From Nocardioides luti (lineage in GTDB: Bacteria > Actinomycetota > Actinomycetes > Propionibacteriales > Nocardioidaceae): a stretch of 64,000 nucleotides of DNA. The position numbers were made by a program, and so were the translations under genes. A model generated the notes under the pieces. It searched no databases. It was not told the origin of the DNA and saw only the letters and a program-made list of their open reading frames with translations. The stretch spans positions 2,046,001 to 2,110,000 of the forward strand of contig NZ_JACKXE010000001.1 in NCBI RefSeq assembly GCF_014212315.1, given 5' to 3'. Of the stretch, positions 1-7,623 are shown in pieces (position 1 is the first letter of the stretch; every line of letters begins with the position of its first letter).

Positions 1-1562
1 GAGGTTGGGTTGACCGACGACGACGTTACGAACACGCTCCCATCGAGGACGAAAAGGTTGGGAACATCGTGGGCCCGTCCGTACGGGTCGACGACGGAGG
101 TGGCCGGGTCGTCGCCGCAGCGCGCCGTCCCCAGCATGTGCCAGCCGACGGCCGGCATCCAGGGGACGACCTTCGTCTCAACGGCACCGGCGGCCCGGTG
201 CGCTTCGTGCATCCGCTCCACGTTCCAGTCGAGGTTGCTGATGCTGTCCTCCGACAACTTGTAGTTGATCTTGGGGGCCGGAAGGCCGGAACTGTCGACG
301 ACCTCGGTGCTGAGCGTGACGCTGTTGCTCTCGTCGGGAAGGTCCTCGATGGAGGCAGCCCACTCGAATGCACGACCGAGCGTCTTCTCGACCAGCGCCT
401 GGCCGGCCGCTCCGGTGCGCTCTGCCAAGGGGAGATCGGCGTAGCGCTCGAGTACCTCCATTGGTCCAGGAATGGCCATCGCGGACCACTTCGCGCCGCG
501 GGCAAAGCCGCGGGACAGATCGGTCTCGGCGAACTGGAGGGAGTAGAGGTTGGCGCCAAAGGGCCCAAACCAGCTCTCGAGCTGCTCCTCGTAGATCCCC
601 ATCACCCCGACGAACGGGTGCATCATTAGGCGCTTCCCGACCATGCCGGAGGAGTTGGCGAGGCCGTCGGGGAACAGCGAGGACGTCGACATCTGGAGGA
701 GTCGCGGTGTGCCGACTCCGTTCGCGCAGACAATGACGACCGAGGCGGAGGTGTGCTGCTCGTTGCCGTCGGCGTCGAGCCAGGTGGCTCCATTGGCCAA
801 GCCCGCCTTATCAACGGTGATTTCTCGGACCCGCGCTTCCGTGCAGACGGTCGCCCCGGCAGCGATAGCGGCCGGGAACATTGCGACGTCGAAGGACCCT
901 TTGGCACCCTCGGGGCAGCCGGACATGCAGGTCCCCCATCGTGCGCACGCACCTCGGTCGCCGTGGGTGCGGGTGGCGATGGCCTGAGTGGCGGGCCACC
1001 AGTGCCATCCGAGCTTGTTCATGCCCTCGGCCGCCTTGACGCCGATCCGACCGACCGGGACGCCTGGCATCGGCGGCTCGACCGTCGGCGGGTACGCAGG
1101 GTCGCCGGGCCTGCCCGAAACGCCGACCATCTCGTCGAGCAGCGTGTAGTACGGCTCGAGGTCCTCGTAGGTCAAAGGCCAGTCGTCGGCAATGTTGTAC
1201 AGGGTCTTCACACGGAAGTCCGAGGGAATGAAGCGCGGCCACTCGGCCCCGAAAAGCACGCTACTCCCGCCGACCCCGTTGAAGTTGAGCGGGTGTACGT
1301 CGGCGTCCTTCACGTCGCAGGGGTAGTCCCAAGTGTGGTTGCGGACGTTCGGGTTCAGCGACCAGGAGCTGGCCATGAGGACTTCGCGCTCGAGCTTGTC
1401 GCTGGGGTACTCGGCTCGGTTTACCCAGCCGCCCTGTTCCAGCACCGTGACGCGGTAGCCACTCTCAGCGAGGATGCGAGCCGCTGTGGCCCCCGATGGT
1501 CCTGCCCCAACGATGAGGACGTCGGTCGCAGCCTTACTCGGCGACGGACCGAAGGATGGCAT
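1..1562 (-). CDS. GMC-family flavin oxidoreductase, 3' end cut by window edge
   Basis: The reading frame is open for about 520 codons and runs off the left edge without a stop. The ATG at 1562 is preceded by a GAGGAG ribosome-binding site, which fixes the start. Residues 17-24 carry the FAD-binding GAGPSG loop, followed by a GGSS segment near residue 98 and a Cys-rich stretch (CARWGTCMSGCP) near residue 205. The end shows the GMC C-terminal signature: WHMLGT with the catalytic-type His, then SVNPTS with the Asn. Family members oxidise alcohols or sugars with FAD; the Cys-rich stretch is common in the bacterial gluconate 2-dehydrogenase/choline-dehydrogenase-like branch, but the substrate cannot be read from the sequence. 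The gene has visibly lower GC than the chromosome to the right and lies on the integrase side of the tRNA fragment, so it is probably acquired cargo. No membrane segment is seen. Confidence 0.88.
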   Translation of the reverse strand, partial: MPSFGPSPSKAATDVLIVGAGPSGATAARILAESGYRVTVLEQGGWVNRAEYPSDKLEREVLMASSWSLNPNVRNHTWDYPCDVKDADVHPLNFNGVGGSSVLFGAEWPRFIPSDFRVKTLYNIADDWPLTYEDLEPYYTLLDEMVGVSGRPGDPAYPPTVEPPMPGVPVGRIGVKAAEGMNKLGWHWWPATQAIATRTHGDRGACARWGTCMSGCPEGAKGSFDVAMFPAAIAAGATVCTEARVREITVDKAGLANGATWLDADGNEQHTSASVVIVCANGVGTPRLLQMSTSSLFPDGLANSSGMVGKRLMMHPFVGVMGIYEEQLESWFGPFGANLYSLQFAETDLSRGFARGAKWSAMAIPGPMEVLERYADLPLAERTGAAGQALVEKTLGRAFEWAASIEDLPDESNSVTLSTEVVDSSGLPAPKINYKLSEDSISNLDWNVERMHEAHRAAGAVETKVVPWMPAVGWHMLGTARCGDDPATSVVDPYGRAHDVPNLFVLDGSVFVTSSSVNPT

Positions 1563-2204
1563 TGGGACTCCTCGCACTCGGTGGCAGTATCGCGCTCAGA
1601 TCCAGCCTGTTCGCGGCTGTCTCTGCGCTCGATTTCACGATAGGAACCATGGGAGGAGCTCATAACTGTGTTTTCTCCGAATCCTCCGAGCGTCCACGGT
1701 GGGAAGTCCAACGGTGCTCGCTGGCGTCCGATAGTCGCGCGGCCCGAGTCGTCGTGACGTCGTTCGGCCACGTTCGCAGAGGGCATACGGACGCGCTTGG
1801 GGTATTGCGATCAGCTAGATGTCGTCGTAGCCGGCCGCATGTGCGTCGTCTGCGCTCTAACCGCCATCATGCTTGATCTATGGAGGTGCATACTCGCGAT
1901 CACGACGCCGAGCCGTCCCGATCGGCTGGCCCGTCGAGGCCCGCACCAGGTTTTAGTGAGTCACCCCGGCAAACCGAGCGACGTCCACGACCCTTCCGGG
2001 CTTCCCGAGAGTGCAGTCCTCGGTCGACGCGGCACTGCTGAGCCGTGCGCGTCGCTGGGCGCAACCATCTGCGGCAGCGTTTGAACATCGGTCGGCGTTT
2101 CCTCAACGGCGGACGTCAAGACTATTGATCCGAATGCAGGTCCGCTGGCACCTTCAGCACATCTCATCCGGGTCAACGCACCGGGGGCGCCACGTTCCCA
2201 TCGA
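1563..2204. other. Intergenic stretch with no recognisable gene
   Basis: About 640 bases between the oxidoreductase start and the integrase debris. Short open frames on both strands have no family resemblance, no ribosome-binding sites and no actinobacterial third-position GC bias. The base composition is lower in GC than the core genome. The only clear signal is the GAGGAG site in front of the oxidoreductase. It is probably decayed mobile-element DNA plus the oxidoreductase promoter. Confidence 0.5.
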
Positions 2205-2392
2205 GCGGCGGGCACCCAGGCGGGTGGAGGTGTTTCTCCGACGACGTAGTCGCGTCTCGAACAGCGTGACCGACGCGGTCTTCTCGACCCACAGCGGGAC
2301 ATTGCAGCAGGTCAACAAGGTCGAGCGGCGGTGGCGCCAGGTTCGCCATGAGGCCGGTCTGGACTGGTTCACCCCCGACGTCTTCCATCGAG
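2205..2392 (+). pseudogene. Fragment of a tyrosine-recombinase catalytic domain
   Basis: On the + strand this stretch encodes VEVFLRRRSRV, DAVFSTHSGTLQQVN, VERRWRQVRHEAGLDW and FTPDVFH. That order matches the middle of actinobacterial phage-type integrases, from the strand before the VF(P)S segment to the TPH-FR box that should follow. The resemblance stops abruptly after about 2392, before the catalytic Tyr, and no arm-binding or core-binding domain precedes it. It is a remnant of an integrase different from, and opposite in strand to, the one at 2451-3212. Identification is by motif recall only. Confidence 0.6.
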
Positions 2393-2450
2393 GAGCTCGG
2401 TCTGCCTCCGCGAGCCGGGACGGCATCGAGCGTTCGTGGTCTCGATGCTG

Positions 2451-3212
2451 CTACGCCACCGCGTCGTCGTCGGCGTCGCGGTCGAGCGCTGCCAGCAGGG
2501 CGTCCTCGCCGAGCACGGCCGAGTGGATCAACAGGGAAGCGTCGGGCTGCTCCGGTCGAAGGGTGCGCTCGAGCTGGGCGGCCGGTGCTGGATCGATGCT
2601 GCGGTCGCATTCGATGTAGTGGCCTTCGGTGATGACCGTGGAGGTGTGTCCCAGGAACGCGGCGGCCGCGTCCGTACCGATGGCGCGCGCGATCACGGTC
2701 GCTCCGGTCCGTCGGTACCAACGCAGGCTGATACCTGTCTCGGCAAGACCGGCTAGGACGAGGAACTCCCTGAAGTGCGGCGGACGTTGTACGGGCTGAG
2801 GGGACGACCAGTGCGGTTGGCGAAGACCGTCCCGTGCGGATCACGGACGGTAGCGAGCCGGCGTCGCAGCACCACGGCTGCGAACTCGGGCACCGGAATG
2901 GTCCGGATGGAGGCAGCGGTCTTCGGTCGGTCCAGGCGCTCCGTGCCACTTCCCTTGCGTTGCACGACCGTGCCGTTGACGGTGGCGACCATGCCCGAGG
3001 GCAGTTCCTGGATATCACACGGACGCAATGCCAGAACCTCCCCGATGCGCATGGCCGTGCCTAGGAGAACCTCGATGATGTCCCGGACCTGGCGGAGGCG
3101 ACCGTCGAGGTCACGGACGCGGGTCTCGGCCACGACCCGAGAGCCGTCGCGTCGAGTGTTGATCGCACCGTGGGTCCCGATGGGTGTGTGTGCGGGGTCG
3201 GCCGGTGCGCAT
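2451..3212 (-). pseudogene. int: Tyrosine-type site-specific integrase, broken by two frameshifts and an internal deletion
   Basis: Three pieces are visible. The ATG at 3212 overlaps the excisionase stop and starts RTGRPRT. A (CA)n run near 3185-3195 then shifts the frame so that TPIGTHGAINTRRDG, the arm-binding start typical of these integrases, continues in another frame. After RVRDLDGRLRQV the sequence jumps directly into the catalytic domain (EVLLGTAMRIGEVLALRP, box I Arg), so the SAM-like core-binding domain is missing. A one-base loss near 2773 puts FREFLVLAGL and the rest out of frame. Box II survives as SLRWYRRTG, where the usual His is changed, and the Tyr box is LGHTSTVITEGHYIE. The product cannot be a working recombinase. 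It lies directly behind the excisionase and next to the tRNA fragment. Confidence 0.85.
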
Positions 3213-3445
3213 CAACCAGCCTGGCGGGGGTGGCGTTCGGCGTCGTCGGCCTCCATCTGGGCGAGCCAGGCGTCGACTTCGATGACTCGGAACCGAAGTT
3301 CACGGCCAACGCGGAACCCGCGTGGGCCGCGGCCCTGGCTGCGCAGGTCGTACAAAGTCTGGACGGTAACGCCCCGCTGCGCGGCGAGCTGGGAGAGGGT
3401 AAGGACGGAGCCGAGTCCCGTCTCGGAAGGTGTGGTGGTCGCCAT
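3212..3445 (-). CDS. xis: Excisionase-like helix-turn-helix protein
   Basis: A 77-residue protein whose centre (LTLSQLAAQRGVTVQTLYDL, then GPRGFRVGRELRFRVIEVDAWL) is the winged helix-turn-helix of the MerR/AlpA-type excisionases that precede actinobacterial integrases. In this family the protein binds the attachment site and directs excision. The internal ATG at 3445 is preferred over an upstream one because it gives the usual family length; the ribosome-binding site is weak. The TGA overlaps the ATG of the integrase pseudogene, the normal coupled xis-int layout. The frame is intact, so directionality control outlived the recombinase it served. Confidence 0.75.
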   Translation of the reverse strand: MATTTPSETGLGSVLTLSQLAAQRGVTVQTLYDLRSQGRGPRGFRVGRELRFRVIEVDAWLAQMEADDAERHPRQAG

Positions 3446-3601
3446 ACAGACGAGGTGTGCGAGCCGCGCCGCGGCCGGTCGAGACCGGCCCAGAGGGGCC
3501 GGGTGGCCCATGCATCCGATCGACTCTGTGCTGAGTTTCTGCCGACTTGCCACTGCCTGGTCCCGCATTCAGGATCCGGCAGGGCCTCTGACCAGCGGGT
3601 G

Positions 3602-3616
3602 TGGTGGAGCTGAGGG
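3602..3616. repeat. Left 15-bp target-site duplication of the IS481 element
   Basis: TGGTGGAGCTGAGGG lies directly against the left terminal repeat and is repeated exactly at 4967-4981 against the right one. Read on the - strand it is the acceptor-stem and CCA end of a tRNA. Confidence 0.9.
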
Positions 3617-4966
3617 TGTGTTCCATCAGGACATCCCGGACTGATCTCTCAAGACATCCCGGACAGCTGATCTCAGGATCCGGGCGGTGTACATACACCT
3701 GCCGATAGGCCTCCGGGTGTGTCGAAAGCCCGCCTGGTCATCACCGCGATCGTCATCGAGCGCCGCCCACCGGCCGAGGTCATCGCCGAGTACGGCGTCT
3801 CGAAGTCCTGGCTCTACGAACTCCTGGCCCGCTACCGCACCGAGGGCGACGCCGCGTTCGAGCCCAGGTCGAAACGACCGCACACCTCACCAACCGCGAT
3901 CGACCAGGCCGCCGTCGAGCTGATCGTGCGGCTACGCAAACAGCTCACCGAAGCTGGCCTCGACGCCGGCCCCGACACCATCGCCTGGCACCTCGAGCAC
4001 CACCACCAGACCAAGATCTCGACCGCGACCGTGTCCCGGACCCTCACCCGGCAAGGACTCGTCGAACCCAGCCCGAAGAAGCGACCCAAGAGCTCCTACA
4101 TCCGCTTCGAAGCAGACCTACCGAACGAGACCTGGCAGTCCGACTTCACCCACTACCGACTCGCTGATGGCCGCGACGTCGAGATCATCACCTGGCTCGA
4201 CGACCACTCCCGCTACGCGCTCCACGTCTCCGGCCACTCCCGGATCACCGGCCCGATCGTGCTCGCCACGTTCCGCGAAACAGCAAGCCAACACGGCCAC
4301 CCCGCATCCGTGCTCACCGACAACGGGCTCGTCTACACCACCCGGTTCTCCGGTGGCCGCGGCGGACGCAACGGGCTCGAGTCCGAGCTACGACGCCTCG
4401 ACATCATCCAGAAGAACACCCGCCCGAACCACCCGACCACCACCGGCAAGGTCGAGCGGTTCCAGCAGACCATGAAGAAATGGCTCCGCGCACAGCCGAC
4501 CCAACCCGCCACCCTCGAGGACCTCCAAGCCCTCCTCGACGCCTTCATCGACGAGTACAACCACCGCCGCCCGCACCGCTCCCTGCCCCACCGGGCGACC
4601 CCAGCCACCGCCTACCGGGCCCGACCGAAAGCCACCCCCCGCACCGACCGCAGCACCGACACCCACTACCGAGTCCTGCACGACATCGTCGACAAAGACG
4701 GCAAGCTCAGCCTGCGGCTCAACGGCCAGCTCCACCACATCGGAATCGGCGTCGAACACCGCCGAACCCCCGTCATCAAGCTCGTCGAGGACCACCAGGT
4801 CCGGATCATCAACGCCACCACCGGCGAACTCCTCCGCGAGCTCACCATCGACCCCACCCGCGACTACCAGCCACTCGGTCGACCACCCGGCCCCAGACCC
4901 GGACAAAACAGAAGACCGGACCCAAGAAATGGGTCCGGTCTGTCCGGGATCTCCTGAGAGATCACA
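3617..4966 (+). mobile_element. IS481-family insertion sequence, 1,350 bp
   Basis: The ends are imperfect inverted repeats beginning TGTG: 3617-3644 matches the complement of 4939-4966 at 23 of 28 positions, sharing TCAGGA and ATCCCGGAC. A second copy of the same terminal motif lies inside the left end at 3642-3666. One transposase fills the element and its stop lies nine bases before the right end. The 15-bp direct repeats at both edges show a clean and recent insertion. IS481 elements encode a single DDE transposase and are reported with variable target duplications, into which 15 bp fits. Confidence 0.9.
3719..4957 (+). CDS. IS481-family DDE transposase
   Basis: A 412-residue protein starting with GTG. 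The N-terminal part (residues 1-45, VIAEYGVSKSWLYELLARY) is a helix-turn-helix that should bind the terminal repeats. A linker with an HTH_29/32-like fold follows, then an rve integrase core with catalytic residues Asp142 (WQSDFTHY), Asp201 (LTDNG) and Glu246 (GKVERFQQ). The INEYNHRRPH-type motif typical of the family appears as FIDEYNHRRPHRSL. No frameshift or stop interrupts the frame, so the element may still move. Codon use is high GC like the host's, suggesting an actinobacterial source. It cuts and joins the IS ends by the standard DDE mechanism. Confidence 0.95.
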   Translation: MSKARLVITAIVIERRPPAEVIAEYGVSKSWLYELLARYRTEGDAAFEPRSKRPHTSPTAIDQAAVELIVRLRKQLTEAGLDAGPDTIAWHLEHHHQTKISTATVSRTLTRQGLVEPSPKKRPKSSYIRFEADLPNETWQSDFTHYRLADGRDVEIITWLDDHSRYALHVSGHSRITGPIVLATFRETASQHGHPASVLTDNGLVYTTRFSGGRGGRNGLESELRRLDIIQKNTRPNHPTTTGKVERFQQTMKKWLRAQPTQPATLEDLQALLDAFIDEYNHRRPHRSLPHRATPATAYRARPKATPRTDRSTDTHYRVLHDIVDKDGKLSLRLNGQLHHIGIGVEHRRTPVIKLVEDHQVRIINATTGELLRELTIDPTRDYQPLGRPPGPRPGQNRRPDPRNGSGLSGIS

Positions 4967-5016
<50 letters not shown>

Positions 5017-5034
5017 TGGCCTACGACGCACCAA

Positions 5035-5055
5035 CCGCGAGTTTTCCGCGAGTTT
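5035..5055. repeat. Two direct repeats beside the tRNA fragment, possible integrase arm sites
   Basis: CCGCGAGTTT occurs at 5035-5044 and again at 5046-5055, an 11-bp period, followed by CCCGTGAC. A related GAGTTTC lies on the other side of the core near 3533. Short direct repeats flanking a tRNA core are what arm-type integrase binding sites look like. The function is inferred from position only. Confidence 0.35.
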
Positions 5056-5129
5056 CCCGTGACTACGGCAACGACTCCGCCGACTCAACCACCCGCAGAT
5101 CGACATCTGCGCAGGTCAAGGGCTTCTGG

Positions 5130-5205
5130 TGGAGCCGCCTGTCGGAATCGAACCGACGACCTTCTCATTACGAGTGAGACGCTCTACCGACTGAGCTAAG
5201 GCGGC
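5130..5205 (-). tRNA. tRNA-Thr (anticodon CGT)
   Basis: A complete 76-base cloverleaf on the - strand: acceptor GCCGCCT/AGGCGGC, D-arm GCTC/GAGC, anticodon stem TCTCA/TGAGA with loop CTCGTAA (anticodon CGU, codon ACG), T-arm GTCGG-TTCGATT-CCGAC, discriminator T and an encoded CCA. It is intact and differs in all arms from the tRNA-Ala fragment 110 bases away, so it was not the integration target. Confidence 0.95.
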
Positions 5206-5333
5206 GTGCTGCCCGGGTGGTCAGGGACCCTCCGAGCAACCCGGGGAAGTATACGGATGCCCCGGGTCGCGCGCGAAACCGGCGTGCGCGCGGACGTTCC
5301 GCCGGTCTCGACAGGCGGCGTCGGCGGAGTCGA

Positions 5334-5516
5334 TCAGGCGGCGACGGGGACGCGAGCCGAGCGCGACGCGGCACGGCCGGTGACGAGCGTCTGCTCGGCG
5401 CCGCACCAGCAGGTGAGCTCGACGATGATGCCGTGGTCGGTGTTGGTGAGCGACGTGACCTGGCTCGGGAAGATCAGCTGGCGCTTGTCGCAGGCGGTGC
5501 AGAAGTGGTCGAACAT
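5334..5516 (-). CDS. Small Cys-rich protein, unknown function
   Basis: A 60-residue protein beginning MFDHFCTACDKRQLIF, with Cys pairs CTAC (residues 6-9) and CWCG near residue 37. The spacing of the two pairs fits a single small zinc ribbon. It starts with ATG at 5516, preceded by AGGGAGGTC on its strand (5519-5527), a good ribosome-binding site. It is divergent from the LysR gene. No signal peptide or membrane segment is present. The name of the family is not known to me; the Cys spacing and start signal make it a real gene rather than a shadow. Confidence 0.7.
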   Translation of the reverse strand: MFDHFCTACDKRQLIFPSQVTSLTNTDHGIIVELTCWCGAEQTLVTGRAASRSARVPVAA

Positions 5517-5620
5517 GGGTGACCTCCCTCAGAGGTGGCGGACGGGTACACCGACAATTCTGGAGCCGGTCAAGTCATAGGGGTAGCCTCTCTTTCCGTT
5601 GGTACCTCAAGGAGACGCCT

Positions 5621-6547
5621 ATGCTTTCGCTGCACCAGCTCCGTTGCTTCCTCGCGGCCTACGAGCACGGCTCCATCACGGCCGCGGCCGAGGAGCTCGG
5701 CTACGCCCAACCCTCGGTCTCCGAGCAGATCCGCTCGCTGGAGAAGACGTTGGGCGCCACCCTCTTCCGCCGCGTCGGCCGGGGCGTGGTGGCGACCACC
5801 GTCGCCGACTCGTTGCGCCCCCACGCCGAGGCGACCATCGCGGCGTCCGAGGAGGCGCGGCGCGCGGTCCGCAGCGTCGTGGCGCTCGAGACCGGGACCA
5901 TCCGGTTCGGGATGTTCGGCACCGCTCGGCTGTACGCCGGGGCCGGGCTCGTCGCCGACGTGCTGGCGCGCCACCCCGGGGTGCGGGTCGAGCTGATCGG
6001 GCAGAACTCCAACGACGTCCAGGAGGACCTGCGTCGCGGGCGGCTCGAGGCGGCGATGATCGCCGTGCCCACCGTCACCAGCGAGGGCATGCAGGTCACC
6101 CCGGTGGCCCGCGACGAGCTCGTCTACATCAGCAACGACCCCGACCGGCTCCGCTCGCCCGTCACCGCGCAGCGGCTCGCCGAGGCCTCCCTGGTGATGC
6201 CCGAGACGACCTGGCGCGCCGACGACTCCACGCGCATCGTGCTCCGCCAGATGCTGCACGAGACCGGCCGCAACCCGCAGACCCGGATCGAGGTCGAGGA
6301 CGTCGAGACCGCCGTCGAGCTGGTGGGCATGGGGCTCGCCGACTCCGTCATCCCGCGCGGCGCCGCGGAGCAGCTGCTCCCCCGCCTGGCGCCCGACGCC
6401 GGCTGGGTCTCGCTGCGCCCGAAGCAGTTCGACACCCTCGCGATCGTGCACCGCTCCGGGGCGACGCTGTCCCCCGCGGCACGCCTGATGATCCAGCTCG
6501 CGACCACCCGGATCCAGGCGATCGCCGAGCCCGTCACGCCCAGGTGA
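5621..6547 (+). CDS. LysR-family transcriptional regulator
   Basis: A 308-residue protein. Residues 1-60 form the LysR winged helix-turn-helix ([42 protein letters not shown]). Residues 90-300 are the periplasmic-binding-protein-like effector domain. The ATG at 5621 is chosen because AAGGAGA stands 6 bases before it; longer in-frame starts would run through the divergent promoter region. The next gene downstream, 64 bases away on the same strand, is a TauD-type dioxygenase, whose expression it may control in response to a sulfonate-, sulfate-ester- or similar ligand. The ligand cannot be read from the sequence. Confidence 0.93.
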   Translation: MLSLHQLRCFLAAYEHGSITAAAEELGYAQPSVSEQIRSLEKTLGATLFRRVGRGVVATTVADSLRPHAEATIAASEEARRAVRSVVALETGTIRFGMFGTARLYAGAGLVADVLARHPGVRVELIGQNSNDVQEDLRRGRLEAAMIAVPTVTSEGMQVTPVARDELVYISNDPDRLRSPVTAQRLAEASLVMPETTWRADDSTRIVLRQMLHETGRNPQTRIEVEDVETAVELVGMGLADSVIPRGAAEQLLPRLAPDAGWVSLRPKQFDTLAIVHRSGATLSPAARLMIQLATTRIQAIAEPVTPR

Positions 6548-6577
6548 ACGGACAACTCCCGCCGATGGGTTAATCTT

Positions 6578-6599
6578 GAGTGTCTTACTAGAGATACTC
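6578..6599. promoter_or_regulatory. Imperfect palindrome between lysR-type gene and tauD-type gene
   Basis: Arms GAGTGTCT (6578-6585) and AGATACTC (6592-6599) match at seven of eight positions around the centre TACTAG. It sits 12 bases before the dioxygenase start and just in front of its ribosome-binding site. Position and symmetry suit an operator, and TACTAG could serve as a -10 element. The regulator that uses it is unknown. Confidence 0.4.
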
Positions 6600-6611
6600 A
6601 GGGAGATCAGC

Positions 6612-7577
6612 ATGACGCTCAGCATCGCGCGCGAGACCGAGAACGAGACCGACGCCGGGACCCCCACCGAGCTCACCGTCACCCGCCTGGGCGGCCGGAT
6701 CGGCGCCCGGATCGACGGCGTCCGCCTCGGCGCCGACCTCGGCGACCAGACCGTCGCCCAGATCCGCCAGGCGCTGCTGCGCCACAAGGTGGTCTTCTTC
6801 CGCGGCCAGGGCCACCTCGACGACGAGGGCCAGATCGCCTTCGCCGAGCAGCTCGGCACCCTGACCACGGCGCACCCGACGGTCAACACCGGCAGCGCCC
6901 ACGTCCTCAGCCTCGCCGCCACCCAGGGCATGGCCGCCAACAGCTGGCACACCGACGTGACGTTCGTCGACCACGTGCCGGCGATCAGCATCCTGCGCGG
7001 CGTCACGATCCCGCCGTACGGCGGCACCACGAACTGGGCGAACACCGTGGCGGCCTACGACGCCCTGCCGCGGCCCCTGAAGTCGCTTGTCGACGGCCTC
7101 TGGGCCGTGCACACCAACGAGTACGACTACGTCGCCGACAGCGAGGACCCGGAGAGCGACGGCCCGGACCGCGACGCCCTGGACCGCCAGCAGTTCCGCT
7201 CGACGTACTACGAGACCGAGCACCCGGTGGTCCGCGTGCACCCCGAGACCGGTGAGCGGGCGCTGGTCCTCGGCCACTTCGTGAAGCGCTTCATCGGGCT
7301 CAACTCCAGCGAGTCGACCGCGATCTTCCAGCTCCTGCAGAACCGCGTCACCAAGCTCGAGAACACCGTGCGCTGGCAGTGGCAGCAGGGCGACGTCGCG
7401 ATGTGGGACAACCGTGCGACGCAGCACTACGCGGTCGCCGACTTCGACAACCACCGCCGCGAGGTGCGTCGGGTGACGCTGGTCGGCGACGTGCCGGTCG
7501 GCATCGACGGCCGCGAGAGCCGGGTCGTCGTGGGCGACTCGGACGCCTACACCCGCATCGACGAGCTGATCAGCTGA
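6612..7577 (+). CDS. TauD/TfdA-family Fe(II)/2-oxoglutarate dioxygenase
   Basis: A 321-residue cytoplasmic enzyme starting at ATG 6612 behind AGGGAG. The iron-binding His-X-Asp is in WHTDVTF (about residue 112), the distal His in QHYAV and the 2-oxoglutarate-binding Arg in RREVRRVTL. These are all positions required in the TauD fold, so it should be active. Family members hydroxylate taurine, alkyl sulfates, 2,4-D or related compounds with loss of sulfite, sulfate or glyoxylate; this one's substrate is not determinable. The length is slightly above TauD itself (about 283). It lies directly downstream of the LysR gene and is followed by a terminator shared with the convergent hydrolase. Confidence 0.92.
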   Translation: MTLSIARETENETDAGTPTELTVTRLGGRIGARIDGVRLGADLGDQTVAQIRQALLRHKVVFFRGQGHLDDEGQIAFAEQLGTLTTAHPTVNTGSAHVLSLAATQGMAANSWHTDVTFVDHVPAISILRGVTIPPYGGTTNWANTVAAYDALPRPLKSLVDGLWAVHTNEYDYVADSEDPESDGPDRDALDRQQFRSTYYETEHPVVRVHPETGERALVLGHFVKRFIGLNSSESTAIFQLLQNRVTKLENTVRWQWQQGDVAMWDNRATQHYAVADFDNHRREVRRVTLVGDVPVGIDGRESRVVVGDSDAYTRIDELIS

Positions 7578-7590
7578 TCCCCACCAGCCC

Positions 7591-7623
7591 CTGCTGGCCC
7601 GCCCCAGGGAGGCGGGTCAGCAG
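7591..7623. terminator. Bidirectional terminator between dioxygenase and hydrolase
   Basis: CTGCTGGCCCGCC pairs with GGCGGGTCAGCAG around CCAGGGA, 12 of 13 pairs. It lies between two convergent stops and overlaps the hydrolase stop codon at 7617-7619. Confidence 0.65.
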
